Positions 1 to 8,282 are shown, counted from the first letter of the stretch. The stretch: DNA of 64,000 bases from Sphaerisporangium perillae (GCF_023276435.1 NZ_JALLPO010000010.1:151504-215503); one strand, 5' to 3'. A program made the numbers and translations. Notes: generated by a model not told the origin, from the letters alone.

Positions 1-887
1 CTCGCCACGGTGTCGCCGCCGAGTGCGGTCGGGATCCCGCTCGCCCGCGCGCGGCCCGTCGCCGGGTAGCCGATGCCGAGTTCGGCCTCCACGAGCGGGG
101 ACACCGAGGCCGTGCCCCCGCTGCCTGCGATGCGCTTGAGCGCGTCGCCGGTGTAGCAGTTCGGGTGGATGTAGGTCGTGCCCGGGTCGAGCAGGCCGTT
201 CTCGTGCAGGAACGCGAGGCCGCGCTCGGCGCTCTCCGCGCCGTGCCCGCCCATGTGCACGGTGACGGGTAGATCGAGGTCGCGGGCGAGCCGCCACTCG
301 TCGAGCGCCTGCCGCGGGCTGACGATCTCGGGGCCGAGCGCCGCCAGCGCCATCGTGAGCAGGCCGCCGGGCAGCGCCTCGCGCACCCGCCGGGCCTCGG
401 CCGCCATGCTCTCCGGCCCGCCGTCACCTCCGTGGCAGTAGCCGAGGACGGCGCGGATCCCCGCGTGCTCCAGGGCCTCGATCACGGCATCGGTGTGCGC
501 GGGCGTGAAGTTGATGTGGCACCAGTCGACGAGCGTCGTGATCCCCGCGTCGAGGCACTCCAGGGCGCCGGCGAGGTTGCCGAGGTAGACGTCCTCGGGC
601 CGGTAGCGGGGAGCGAGTTCGCCCAGCACGCGTTCGAGGTATCCGGTGAAGGTGATGTCGGGGGCGGCCGAGCGGATGCCGGCCTGCCAGGTGTGCCGGT
701 GGGTGTCGACGAAGCCGGGCATCACGATGCGGCCGGTGGCGTCGATCACCTCGGCGCCGTCGGCGGCGGGCAGATCGGGCCCCACCGCGGTGATGACGCC
801 GTCCTCGACGAGGACGTCGCCCGGGCGGGCGGCGACGGGGTCGGTGTCGATCAGCATGCCGTTGCGGATCAGAAGGGAGTTGGCCAT
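1..887 (-). CDS. Amidohydrolase family protein (3' end cut by window edge)
   Basis: Cytoplasmic metal-dependent hydrolase of the cytosine deaminase/chlorohydrolase/S-adenosylhomocysteine deaminase superfamily. About 295 N-terminal residues are present; the C-terminus with the last metal ligand lies outside the window. The N-terminal beta-sandwich (residues 1-55) leads into the metal motif DTHRHTWQAG, with the HxH pair at residues 63 and 65. A later VHMGGHG segment supplies the next expected metal histidine. The ATG at 887 lacks a Shine-Dalgarno sequence and follows an AT-rich stretch, so the message may be leaderless. The gene is divergent from a MarR gene that probably controls it. Substrate unknown: deamination of an N-heterocycle or hydrolysis of a chloro- or amino-substituent are both possible. 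Confidence 0.85.
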   Translation of the reverse strand, partial: MANSLLIRNGMLIDTDPVAARPGDVLVEDGVITAVGPDLPAADGAEVIDATGRIVMPGFVDTHRHTWQAGIRSAAPDITFTGYLERVLGELAPRYRPEDVYLGNLAGALECLDAGITTLVDWCHINFTPAHTDAVIEALEHAGIRAVLGYCHGGDGGPESMAAEARRVREALPGGLLTMALAALGPEIVSPRQALDEWRLARDLDLPVTVHMGGHGAESAERGLAFLHENGLLDPGTTYIHPNCYTGDALKRIAGSGGTASVSPLVEAELGIGYPATGRARASGIPTALGGDTVA

Positions 888-897
888 GGTTATTAAC

Positions 898-947
898 TTA
901 GAAGAAAGCTTTTTAGAAAGCAATCTGGATGGACGATAGCCTTCTAA
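898..947. promoter_or_regulatory. Divergent promoter/operator region between amidohydrolase and marR
   Basis: This short AT-rich interval carries an inverted pair TTAGAAG (898-904) and CTTCTAA (941-947). A direct near-copy TTAGAAAGC lies at 913-921, with an internal AAGCTTT core. It occupies almost the whole 61-bp gap between the divergent genes, the usual place for a MarR autoregulatory operator. Function is inferred from position and symmetry only. Confidence 0.4.
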
Positions 948-948
948 C

Positions 949-1470
949 GTGCAGCAGGACGACGGACAGGAACCTCGCGACGAGGTCGACGCACTGGTCC
1001 CCGCGTGGGCGGGCCTCCCCGCCTCGCTCGTCGCCGCCTTGGAGCTCAGCAAAAGGGTCGCGCGCATCGACGGACTGTTCGGGCAGGCCACCCGGGCCGA
1101 GATAGCCCAGCTGGGCCTCACCTACGCCGAGTTCGACGTGCTCGCCGCCCTGCGCCGCGAGGGGGAGCCGTACCGTCTCAGGCCGAGCGAGCTGACCCGC
1201 TCGCTGTTCCTCACCTCGGGCGGCACCAGCAACGTGCTGCAACGGCTGGCGAAGGCAGGCTACGTCGAACGGGAGGCCGACACCGGCGACGCCCGCAGCA
1301 GGTGGGTGCGGCTCACCGCGCAAGGCCTGCGGGTCACCGACGCGGCGCTCGCGGCGTCCGGGAAGGCTCACCTGGAGGTCATCGCCGGCGTGCCCGAGGA
1401 GGATGTGCGCGAGGCGGCCGACGCCCTGCGAAAGATCCTCGCCGTCATCGGCAAGCGCCGCGTCCACTGA
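949..1470 (+). CDS. MarR family transcriptional regulator
   Basis: DNA-binding repressor of 173 residues. The winged-helix domain is centred on the LRPSELTRSLFLTSGGTSN recognition region, followed by the wing DTGDARSRWVRLTAQGL that is characteristic of MarR proteins. Flanking helices provide the dimer interface. The GTG start at 949 has no clear Shine-Dalgarno sequence and lies immediately after the putative operator; an in-frame start a few codons downstream is possible. Position back-to-back with an amidohydrolase suggests that the enzyme gene is the target and that an amidohydrolase substrate or product is the ligand. That pairing is inference. Downstream it faces the ThuA-domain gene across a 16-bp tandem repeat array. 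Confidence 0.9.
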   Translation: MQQDDGQEPRDEVDALVPAWAGLPASLVAALELSKRVARIDGLFGQATRAEIAQLGLTYAEFDVLAALRREGEPYRLRPSELTRSLFLTSGGTSNVLQRLAKAGYVEREADTGDARSRWVRLTAQGLRVTDAALAASGKAHLEVIAGVPEEDVREAADALRKILAVIGKRRVH

Positions 1471-1478
1471 CCGCTCCC

Positions 1479-1575
1479 GGCCGCCGACCGGCCTGGCCGC
1501 CGACCAGCTTGGCCGCCGACCGGCCCGACCGCCGACCGGTTCGGCCGTCGACCGGCCTGGCCGCCGAACCGTCCC
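1479..1575. repeat. 16-bp tandem repeat array between convergent genes
   Basis: Successive units start at 1479, 1495, 1511, 1527, 1543 and 1559, with consensus GGCCGCCGACCGGCCT. The first five units are exactly 16 bp apart and differ by one to three bases; the sixth is slightly expanded. The array fills the gap between the stop codons of the MarR and ThuA genes, so it is non-coding. The 16-bp period is not a codon multiple. Confidence 0.85.
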
Positions 1576-1586
1576 GGCCGTCCGGC

Positions 1587-2252
1587 CTACGCCTGCGGCG
1601 GGCGGTCCAGGAGCCAGTGGGCGGCGCGGCGCAGCATCGCGCGGTGGGCGGGGCTCTCGTAGGACCGCACGTCGTGGCCGAGCGCGTCGTACACCAGGCG
1701 CCCCCTCCGGACGGGGCGCGCCCACACCAGCGGCTGCCCCATCGACGAGGCCAGGGGACGAACCTCAGGGAGGACGTCGAGGTCGCTGTAGATCTCGTCG
1801 ACCAGCTCGAAGTCGTCCAGGCCGTCCACGATCGGATGGCCGCCGTGCACCTTGACCTCCGCGCGGCCGAGGGGCGGGTGGTGGGAGGTGCCCCAGACCC
1901 AGGAGGCCCCGAGCAGCCGCCGCCACGCCGGCCAGTCGTCGAAGCAGATCGACGCGGCGTGCACCGCGAGCACTCCCCCGCCCCGGTCGAGATGGTCGAG
2001 CAGCGCCGCCCGCGCGGCGCGAGGCAGCGCGAACGACGCCCCGCCCACGCTCTCCGACCAGCCGCCGTCGTCGTGGCAGCGCAGCGCGTTCACGGTGATG
2101 AGCCGGTGGCGGGGGCCGCGGCCGAGCGCCCCGGCGATGTCCTCGGTGATCCGCGACTCGACTCCGGCCTCGGCGAGGACCCCGGCGAGCGCCGCGGACG
2201 TCGCCGCGAAGTCATGTGCCACTCCCCCGGAAAGGATCATGTTCGTCGCCAC
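1587..2252 (-). CDS. ThuA domain-containing protein
   Basis: A 221-residue cytoplasmic protein with the glutamine-amidotransferase-like fold of the ThuA (trehalose utilisation) family. Visible family features are a GGGVLAVHAA strand-turn, the central GGHPIVDGLDDFELVDEIY segment, and the PLVWARPVRRGRLVYDALGHD region ending in a conserved GHD and a C-terminal helix. ThuA-like proteins are linked to sugar metabolism, but the reaction here is not known. The ATG at 2252 is used; a second in-frame ATG lies four codons later. It converges on the MarR gene and is divergent from the serine hydrolase, so it is transcribed alone. Confidence 0.85.
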   Translation of the reverse strand: MATNMILSGGVAHDFAATSAALAGVLAEAGVESRITEDIAGALGRGPRHRLITVNALRCHDDGGWSESVGGASFALPRAARAALLDHLDRGGGVLAVHAASICFDDWPAWRRLLGASWVWGTSHHPPLGRAEVKVHGGHPIVDGLDDFELVDEIYSDLDVLPEVRPLASSMGQPLVWARPVRRGRLVYDALGHDVRSYESPAHRAMLRRAAHWLLDRPPQA

Positions 2253-2385
2253 GGGCCCAGCTCATCACGAAGCCGCCGCCCGCGCCACCGTTCAGGATTC
2301 GGGACGGCCGGCGCCCCCCCTGGGCCGAACGACGTTCTGGTTGCTACGCTCGACGGCCCAAGCCCCATGTCCATCGGAGGTCCGG

Positions 2386-3591
2386 ATGAGCGCTCACGGC
2401 GACTGCGATCCACGGTTCACCAGGGTGCGGGAGGTCTTCGAGGGACACTTCGCCAAAGGTGAGGAGCTGGGCGGAGCCTTCGCCGTCTATCTCGACGGCG
2501 AGCCGGTCGTCGACCTGTGGGACGGCATCGCCGACCGGCACACCGGGCGCCCCTGGGAGCGCGACACCCCCGCGCTCGCCTACTCCTGCACCAAGGCCGT
2601 CACGGCGACCGCGCTGCTCGTCCTCGCCGAGCGGGGACTGGTCGACGTGCGCGGACCGGTGGCCGAGGTGTGGCCGGAGTTCGCGGCGAACGGCAAGGAG
2701 AAGGTGACGGTCGAGCACCTGCTCACCCACCAGGCCGGGCTGCCGGTCATCGAGCGCGAGGTGCCGGTCGAGGAGTTCGAGGACCAGCCCGCGATCGCCG
2801 CGCGGCTGGCCGAGCAGGCACCGATCTGGGAACCCGGCACCGCCCACGGCTACCACGCCCTCACCTACGGCTTCCTCGTGGGCGAGGTGATCCGCCGCGT
2901 CACCGGCAAGAGCGTGGGCGAGCTGGTCGCCGACGAGATCGCCGGGCCGCGCGGGCTGGAGCTGTGGGTGGGCGCCCCCGACGACGTCGCCGCCCGCGCC
3001 GCGCGGCTGTCGGCGGGAGAGCGAGCGGTCGCGGGGGCCGCCACGGCCACCGCCGCCACGGCCACCGCCGGCTCGTCCGCAGGCGGCGCCGCCGACCCGC
3101 TGCAGGAGATGGCGAAGGCCGCGCTCGACAAGGACAGCCTGATGAACCGGACCATGGGCAATCCCAACCCCAACAAGCTGAAGGGCGGGGCCAACAACCC
3201 GGTGATCCTGCGGGCGGGCTGGCCGGCCATGGGCGTCGTCACCACGGCGCGCGGCCTGGCCGGGTTCTACCGGGACCTGGTCGCGGGCGACATCGTCAAG
3301 CCCGCGACCTTGGAGGACGCCATGCGCCCCAGGGTGAAGGGCCCCGACCGGGTGATGTACGTCGACAGCTCCTTCGGCCTCGGCTACATGCGTCCCTCGC
3401 TGATGTTCCTCACCCCGTCGCGGGGCGCCGCCTCCGCCTTCGGCCACACCGGGCTCGGCGGCTTCCTCGGGCTCGGAGACGTACACCACGGCCTGGCCAT
3501 GGCGTACACGATGAACAAAATGGCGAACACGGTGACGGGCAGTCTCCGCGCCTACCGCCTCGCCCAGGCCGTGTACGACTCCCTCGGCTGA
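2386..3591 (+). CDS. Serine hydrolase, beta-lactamase/EstB esterase family
   Basis: A 401-residue protein of the class C beta-lactamase-like (pfam Beta-lactamase) esterase group. The nucleophile motif SxxK is SCTK at residues 67-70. The family tyrosine is probably in HGYHALTYG, and a late FGHTGLGGF supplies the conserved HTG triad region. There is no signal peptide, so a cytoplasmic esterase or amidase is more likely than a secreted penicillin-binding enzyme. A low-complexity Ala/Thr/Gly insertion (about residues 215-240) interrupts the domain. The ATG is preceded by GGAGG at 2376-2380 with 5-nt spacing, which fixes the start. The natural substrate cannot be read from sequence. Confidence 0.92.
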   Translation: MSAHGDCDPRFTRVREVFEGHFAKGEELGGAFAVYLDGEPVVDLWDGIADRHTGRPWERDTPALAYSCTKAVTATALLVLAERGLVDVRGPVAEVWPEFAANGKEKVTVEHLLTHQAGLPVIEREVPVEEFEDQPAIAARLAEQAPIWEPGTAHGYHALTYGFLVGEVIRRVTGKSVGELVADEIAGPRGLELWVGAPDDVAARAARLSAGERAVAGAATATAATATAGSSAGGAADPLQEMAKAALDKDSLMNRTMGNPNPNKLKGGANNPVILRAGWPAMGVVTTARGLAGFYRDLVAGDIVKPATLEDAMRPRVKGPDRVMYVDSSFGLGYMRPSLMFLTPSRGAASAFGHTGLGGFLGLGDVHHGLAMAYTMNKMANTVTGSLRAYRLAQAVYDSLG

Positions 3592-3636
3592 ATCTCCTAC
3601 GGCGCCGCCGCACCGGAGCAAGCACTTGGTTAGTTT

Positions 3637-3650
3637 GCCGGAAAACCGGC
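3637..3650. terminator. GC hairpin downstream of the serine hydrolase
   Basis: GCCGG (3637-3641) and CCGGC (3646-3650) flank an AAAA loop, and outer TTG/CAA bases nearly extend the stem. It lies 46 bp after the serine-hydrolase stop, in the 200-bp gap before the kinase. There is no U-tract, so termination would be of the U-less type common in actinomycetes. The rest of the gap holds a possible -35 element TTGACA at 3658-3663 without a convincing -10 partner. Confidence 0.4.
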
Positions 3651-3792
3651 CAAGACCTTGACATATGCTGAACCGGCATACCTTCCGTAATTGAATCGTC
3701 ACAGTGGTGATCTACCAATCCCGTGACAACAGGCGTATCGGATGAGACCTTCGTCTGGGGAGTCATGAGCATCATCACTCCGAGGGGACAAG

Positions 3793-6273
3793 ATGGACGC
3801 CTGGTCGGTTCCTGGATACCGGGAAGAACGCGTGCTCGGCTCCGGCGGGAGCGGCCGGGTGGTCCTGGCCACCTACAGCGGAACCGGCGCCCATGTGGCG
3901 ATCAAGTACCTGAGCGATAAGCTCCGATCCGATCCGCGCTTCCTCGCCGCGTTCCGCGAAGAGGCGCGCACGATGGTCGAGATCGGCGACCCGAACATCG
4001 TGCGCTTCTACGAGTACGTCGAAGGCCCTCTCGGCGCGGCCATCGTGATGGAACTCGTCGACGGCGTCCCGCTCCGCAAGATCCTGCACGAGCACGGCTC
4101 GACCAGCCCCGAGGCCGCGCTCGTCGTGCTGAAGGGCTCGCTTCTCGGCCTGTCGGCCGCGCACGCCGCCGGCATCGTCCACCGCGACTACAAGCCGGAG
4201 AACGTCCTCGTCCAGGCCGACGGGTTCAGCAAGCTGGCGGACTTCGGCATCGCGACCCCGACCGGGCAGCCCGGCCTGCCCTCCGGCACCCCGCCGTACA
4301 TGGCTCCCGAGCAGTGGAACGGCGCCCCCGCCGGTCCCGCGACCGACGTCTACGCCGCGACCTGCGTCTTCTTCGAGTGCCTGACCGGGCGAAAGCCCTA
4401 CCAGGCCGACCACCCGGCCGCCCTCATGCACCAGCACCAGTCCGCGGCGATCCCCGTGGACGCCGTGCCGGGCTCGGTGCGCTCTCTCGTGGCCCGTGGC
4501 CTGGCCAAGAGCCCTTCGGACCGTCCGGCGACGGCGAGGGCGTTCGTCGGCGAGCTGGAGAACGCCGCGCTCGCCGCCTACGGGTCCGACTGGGAGCAGC
4601 GCGGCCGTCGCCACCTGGCGGAGCTGGCCGCGCTTCTGGCGTTAAGCTTCCCGCTGTCGGAGCCCGCGCCGGAGGCGAGCACCAGCCTGGCCCAGACCGT
4701 GCTGCGCGGGCCGCTGCGCTCGCTGCGCACTCCTTCTCGGATGCTCATCGGCGGCGGTGTCCTGGCGGTGGGCGTGGTGATCGCGGTGCTCGCCGCCAAT
4801 CGCCACAACACACCGGTGCACGATGTGGCGCTGACCACGGGCCCCACCTCGCGGGCCGTCGTGGACGTCCCCAGCGGCGAGCCGACGAAGGCGCTGGCGA
4901 AGAAGCCGATCTCGCCGAGCCCTGATCCGGCCACCGAGACGCCGGCGTCCCCGCCATCGTCGCAGCAAGCCGCCACCACCTCGCCCGCGCCGGTCGAAAG
5001 CTCCGCCAAGGCCAGCCCCGCGGCGACCCGCAAGCCCACCCCGACCCCAACGCCCACCCGCACGCCCACCCGCACGCCCACCCCGACCCCAACGCCCACC
5101 CGCACGCCCACGCCGACCCCAACGCCGACCCCGACGCCTACTCCCACACCGACGCCCACACCCAGCCCTGTGTCGGTGCGCGACCTGGCCGTCGCCGGCT
5201 TCGACGGCCGGACGGCCACGGTGCGGGTACGCACGTCGACATCGCAGAACGTCACGCTGACCGTCCGCTTCGCCGAGGGGTCGTCGCCCTCCGACCTCTC
5301 CCCCGGCACCCCGCAGACCTACACGCTCGCGGGTTCCACCATCTACAGCCGGCAGGTCTCCGCGGGGTTCGCCGCGCCGCCCTGCGGCGAGACGGTCTAC
5401 CGGCAGGTCACCGTGTCCACCACGCCCTCGGCGGCGGGCGGCGCCCAGAGCCGGACCGTGACGGTGAAGGGCGATCCCTGCCCGCCGCCCTCGGTCGACA
5501 ACGTGACCGTCGGCTGGAACGGCAAGTCGGCGCGCGTCGGCGTGCGGACCGGCGGCCCTGGCGCCGTGCGCCTGGCGGCCGAGTTCACCCGCAGGGAGGG
5601 CGAGGGTTCGGCCAAGGTGGTCGACACCGCGAACCGCACCCTGTCCGGTGACACCTCCTACAGCCTCTCGGTCCCCGGTGACCTGGGCGAGGTGGCCTGC
5701 GGCACGACCGCCCTCCTCGGAGTGCGGGTCAGCACGCAGCCTGCCGCCGCGAACGGCACGCAGTTCAAGGAGGTCCGCGTCGCCGGGCCGAAGTGCGCGC
5801 CACCGACGGTCTCGATCACCTCGTGGGACGGCAGCACGCTGAAGGTCAGGGTCAAGAGCACCACGCCCGATGCGGTGAAGCTGTCAGCGGCCTTCCAGCA
5901 GACGGTCACGACCACGAGTGAGCGCACCGTGACCCGCACCGCCTCCCGCTCGGCGAGCCTGTCGGGCGACTCGGTGTACGACAAGGTGTTCACGGTCCGG
6001 TTCGCGACGCCGCGGTGCGGCTACGTGGACACCCGGAAGGTCACGGTGAGCGTCGCCTCCGGCCTCGGAACGGCGAGCGACTCGGCCCAGCGGGTCCGCA
6101 AGGGCAGGCCCTGCGCCGAGCCCAGCCCGGACCCGACCAAGGAGCCGACCCAGGAGCCCACCGAAGAGCCCACCAGGACGCCTCCCACGAAGACCCCGTC
6201 GCCCGAGCCCTCGCCCACGAGGGAGCCGACCACTCCCCCGTCCGGCGACACCGACGGCCCCATCCTGACCTGA
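3793..6273 (+). CDS. Transmembrane Ser/Thr protein kinase with repeat ectodomain
   Basis: An 826-residue Hanks-type kinase. The cytoplasmic kinase domain (1-265) has the glycine loop GSGGSGRV, the ATP lysine in VAIK (K38), HRDYKPEN (130-137, tyrosine where leucine is usual), DFG (150-152) and APE (171-173). One membrane helix at about 317-336 is followed by a Pro/Thr-rich linker (about 350-455). Three repeats of about 95 residues follow, each ending in a cysteine-containing strand, then a second Pro/Thr/Glu tail. The layout implies a sensor that reads wall or extracellular ligands. The repeats are not PASTA domains by eye. The ATG is preceded by GAGGGGA. It stands alone, so its substrates are unknown. 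Confidence 0.93.
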   Translation: MDAWSVPGYREERVLGSGGSGRVVLATYSGTGAHVAIKYLSDKLRSDPRFLAAFREEARTMVEIGDPNIVRFYEYVEGPLGAAIVMELVDGVPLRKILHEHGSTSPEAALVVLKGSLLGLSAAHAAGIVHRDYKPENVLVQADGFSKLADFGIATPTGQPGLPSGTPPYMAPEQWNGAPAGPATDVYAATCVFFECLTGRKPYQADHPAALMHQHQSAAIPVDAVPGSVRSLVARGLAKSPSDRPATARAFVGELENAALAAYGSDWEQRGRRHLAELAALLALSFPLSEPAPEASTSLAQTVLRGPLRSLRTPSRMLIGGGVLAVGVVIAVLAANRHNTPVHDVALTTGPTSRAVVDVPSGEPTKALAKKPISPSPDPATETPASPPSSQQAATTSPAPVESSAKASPAATRKPTPTPTPTRTPTRTPTPTPTPTRTPTPTPTPTPTPTPTPTPTPSPVSVRDLAVAGFDGRTATVRVRTSTSQNVTLTVRFAEGSSPSDLSPGTPQTYTLAGSTIYSRQVSAGFAAPPCGETVYRQVTVSTTPSAAGGAQSRTVTVKGDPCPPPSVDNVTVGWNGKSARVGVRTGGPGAVRLAAEFTRREGEGSAKVVDTANRTLSGDTSYSLSVPGDLGEVACGTTALLGVRVSTQPAAANGTQFKEVRVAGPKCAPPTVSITSWDGSTLKVRVKSTTPDAVKLSAAFQQTVTTTSERTVTRTASRSASLSGDSVYDKVFTVRFATPRCGYVDTRKVTVSVASGLGTASDSAQRVRKGRPCAEPSPDPTKEPTQEPTEEPTRTPPTKTPSPEPSPTREPTTPPSGDTDGPILT
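5036..5166 (+). repeat. Degenerate Pro-Thr coding repeat in kinase linker
   Basis: A run of 6-bp units of the type CCGACC/ACGCCC encodes alternating Pro-Thr with periodic Arg (PTPTPTRTP). The low-complexity DNA is prone to slippage in 6-bp steps, which would change linker length without a frameshift. It separates the membrane helix from the ectodomain and probably spans the peptidoglycan. Confidence 0.8.
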
Positions 6274-6289
6274 CCTGACCTGACCTGAC
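6265..6289 (+). repeat. Five CTGAC units spanning the kinase stop codon
   Basis: CTGAC is repeated five times without interruption, and the kinase TGA (6271-6273) lies inside the array. Every reading frame of the repeat contains TGA every 15 bp, so gain or loss of a unit would change only one or two C-terminal residues. The following gap (6290-6703) contains no convincing gene; it holds only the palindrome at 6541-6556. Confidence 0.8.
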
Positions 6290-6540
6290 CCCGACCGGCC
6301 CGGCGACATGCACGAACGTCCGCCGGGTCGTTCGCCGTACCCGGGCGCTGGAGTCGCCGTACCCCCTTCCCGCCGACGCGGCGCCCGATGCGCAACCACC
6401 ACACGGACGGAGATGGAAGGCGACCTTGGCGCCGGGAGATCGTTCCCATGGGCCGGGGGGCGCGGCGAGGGTGGTCGAGGCACGGCGGTCCGGCCGGGGG
6501 GAGGCTCGGTTGGTGGGGTGGTTGGGCGGGGTTGTTTCGC

Positions 6541-6556
6541 TACCAAACGTTTGTTA
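6541..6556. promoter_or_regulatory. Palindromic operator-like site upstream of VOC/SDR operon
   Basis: CAAACGTTTG (6544-6553) is a perfect 10-bp palindrome inside an imperfect 16-bp one (one mismatched pair). It lies in a locally AT-rich island about 150 bp before the VOC gene. The size and symmetry resemble a TetR- or MarR-type binding site. No regulator gene is adjacent, so the controlling protein would act from elsewhere. Confidence 0.4.
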
Positions 6557-6703
6557 GGTTTGCGGGGATCGGTGAGGGCTCGCTTGGCGAGGCTGGAGGC
6601 GTGTGTGGTGGGACCGGGCGTGGAGTGCGCATCCGAACGGGTGCGTGCCGGCATGCCCGCCCTGGACACTGGCGATCAAGCGATCTACCCAGTGGAGGCC
6701 GGC

Positions 6704-7057
6704 GTGAGCACGCATGTCCAGAAACTCGGCAACGTCCTGATCCCGGTGGACGACCTCGGCAAGGCCGTGACCTTCTATGCGGAGGTCCTCGGGCTGACGG
6801 TGAGGTTCCGGGACGGCGACCGCTTCGCGGCGCTCGACGGGGGCGGCACCACGATCGCGCTGGCCGCTCCGGCGGAGCAGGTCGCCGGGGCCGTCACCGC
6901 GCCCTCCTACAAGGTCGGCGACGTCACCGAGGCCGTACGGGACCTGACGGCCGCGGGCGCGGAGCTGGTCAGCGGTCCTGAGGCGGGGCCGCACGAGATG
7001 AGAGCCGTCCTGCGCGACCCTTCCGGCAACGTCCTGGTGCTGTACTCGTCCCTCTGA
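6704..7057 (+). CDS. VOC/glyoxalase family protein
   Basis: A 117-residue vicinal-oxygen-chelate protein, one domain made of two beta-alpha-beta-beta-beta modules. The start of the fold is GNVLIPVDDLGKAVTFYAEV, and the end is the typical RDPSGNVLVLYSSL. Many members are dioxygenases, glyoxalases or resistance proteins. The exact metal-ligand set is not obvious here, so only the family is assigned. The GTG start at 6704 is chosen because GTGGAGG precedes it at 6692-6698 with proper spacing. The downstream SDR gene follows after 59 bp in the same direction, so the two probably form an operon. Confidence 0.85.
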   Translation: MSTHVQKLGNVLIPVDDLGKAVTFYAEVLGLTVRFRDGDRFAALDGGGTTIALAAPAEQVAGAVTAPSYKVGDVTEAVRDLTAAGAELVSGPEAGPHEMRAVLRDPSGNVLVLYSSL

Positions 7058-7116
7058 CCCGGCCGGTGTCCGGACGACCGGCACCGAGCCTCCACCTCGA
7101 ACTCCGGAGGAACACA

Positions 7117-7866
7117 TTGGGGATGCTCGATGGGAAGGTCGCCCTCGTCACCGGCGGAGCGCGCGGCATGGGCGCCGCCCACGTCCGGCTCTTCGTCCAG
7201 GAGGGCGCGAGGGTCGTCTTCGGCGACGTGCTGGAGGAGGAGGGCAAGGCCCTGGCCGAGGAGACCGGAGCGGTGTTCGTCCGGCACGACGTGACCCGGC
7301 CGGAGGAGTGGGCGAACGCCGTGGCCACGGCCACCGGCACGTACGGCAAGCTGGACGTGCTGGTGAACAACGCGGGCATCCTGAGGTTCCGCCGCATCGC
7401 CGACATGACGCTCGAGGAGTTCGAGCGGGTCCTCGATGTGAACCTCAAGGGCACCTGGCTCGGCGTCAAGTCGGTGATCGAGCCGATGACGGCGGCCGGT
7501 GGCGGCTCGATCGTCAACATCTCCTCGATCGAGGGGTTCATCGGGGCCGCCGGGCTGTCGGCCTACTCGTCCTCGAAGTTCGGCATACGCGGGGTCACCA
7601 AGTCGGCCGCGCGTGAGCTCGCGGGAGCCGGCATCCGGGTCAACTCGGTCCATCCCGGGGCGATCAACACCTCCATGGTCACCGACCCGGAGATCGCGTC
7701 CGGGGTAGACGGCAAGGCGTTCGTGAGGGCCATGGTGATCAAGCGCTTCGCCCAGCCGGTCGAGGTCTCGCACGTGGTGGTGTTCCTGGCCTCCGACCTG
7801 TCGAGCTACTGCACCGGCAGCGAGTTCACGGTGGACGGCGGGGTGCTCACCGGCGTGGGATACTGA
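7117..7866 (+). CDS. Short-chain dehydrogenase/reductase (3-alpha/20-beta-HSD-like)
   Basis: A classical SDR of 249 residues that oxidises or reduces a hydroxyl/keto group with NAD(P). Visible are TGGARGMG (12-19), the acidic residue after strand 2 (GD, D37) that favours NAD(H), NNAG (84-87), the serine region NISS (134-137), and the catalytic YxxxK (Y150, K154). The end VDGGVLTGVGY is typical. TTG at 7117 sits 6 nt after GGAGG (7106-7110) and is preferred over the ATG at 7123, whose spacing is 12 nt. The best family resemblance is to 3-alpha(or 20-beta)-hydroxysteroid dehydrogenases, but the substrate is unproven. The 3' end overlaps the convergent ATPase gene by 61 bp. Confidence 0.92.
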   Translation: MGMLDGKVALVTGGARGMGAAHVRLFVQEGARVVFGDVLEEEGKALAEETGAVFVRHDVTRPEEWANAVATATGTYGKLDVLVNNAGILRFRRIADMTLEEFERVLDVNLKGTWLGVKSVIEPMTAAGGGSIVNISSIEGFIGAAGLSAYSSSKFGIRGVTKSAARELAGAGIRVNSVHPGAINTSMVTDPEIASGVDGKAFVRAMVIKRFAQPVEVSHVVVFLASDLSSYCTGSEFTVDGGVLTGVGY

Positions 7867-8282
7867 CCGGCCCCCTCACCGGCCGGCCGCCGGGTGAGGG
7901 TGAACCAGATCGCCTTGCCGGCGCCGGCCGGGACGGGCTCGACGCCCCACCGGTCGGTCAGGGCGGCGACGATCCGCAGTCCCCGGCCATGTTCGTGTTC
8001 GGTCCCGGCCGTGCGGAGCCGGGGCCATCCGGGGCCCTGGTCGGTGACCGAGCCGGTCAGGCTGTCCCGGACCGCCGCCAGCGCGAGGTGGACGGGGGGA
8101 CCTCCGTGGATGAGGGCGTTGGCGAGCAGTTCGGTGACGACGATCACCGCGTCGTCGATCAGGTCGCGCAGATCCCATTCGGTGAGCGTCTCCCGCACCA
8201 CGGCGCGGCACCTCGCCGTGACCCCCGGGTCGGCGGGCAGCTCCCAGCGGGCCTCACGTGGGCGGGACGGGATGCTGATCAT
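7806..8282 (-). CDS. ATP-binding protein, anti-sigma factor (RsbW/SpoIIAB-like HATPase)
   Basis: A 158-residue GHKL ATPase of the serine-protein-kinase/anti-sigma type that is abundant in actinomycetes. The N box is VVTELLANALIHGG, the G1 region is DQGPGW, and the G2 region is HGRGLRIV. No DNA-binding or membrane domain is present. It may bind and phosphorylate an anti-anti-sigma partner, but no such partner is nearby. ATG at 8282 follows AGGGAG with 7-nt spacing; a GTG directly upstream is also possible. Its 3' end runs into the SDR coding region. The divergent neighbour is an HTH/TPR regulator, a recurrent actinomycete pairing of developmental-type regulators with small ATPases. Confidence 0.88.
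   Translation of the reverse strand: MISIPSRPREARWELPADPGVTARCRAVVRETLTEWDLRDLIDDAVIVVTELLANALIHGGPPVHLALAAVRDSLTGSVTDQGPGWPRLRTAGTEHEHGRGLRIVAALTDRWGVEPVPAGAGKAIWFTLTRRPAGEGAGQYPTPVSTPPSTVNSLPVQ

Noticed and set aside
5036-5166. CRISPR-like short repeats
   Set aside because: Units of 6 bp encode Pro-Thr in frame and have no spacers; it is a protein linker.
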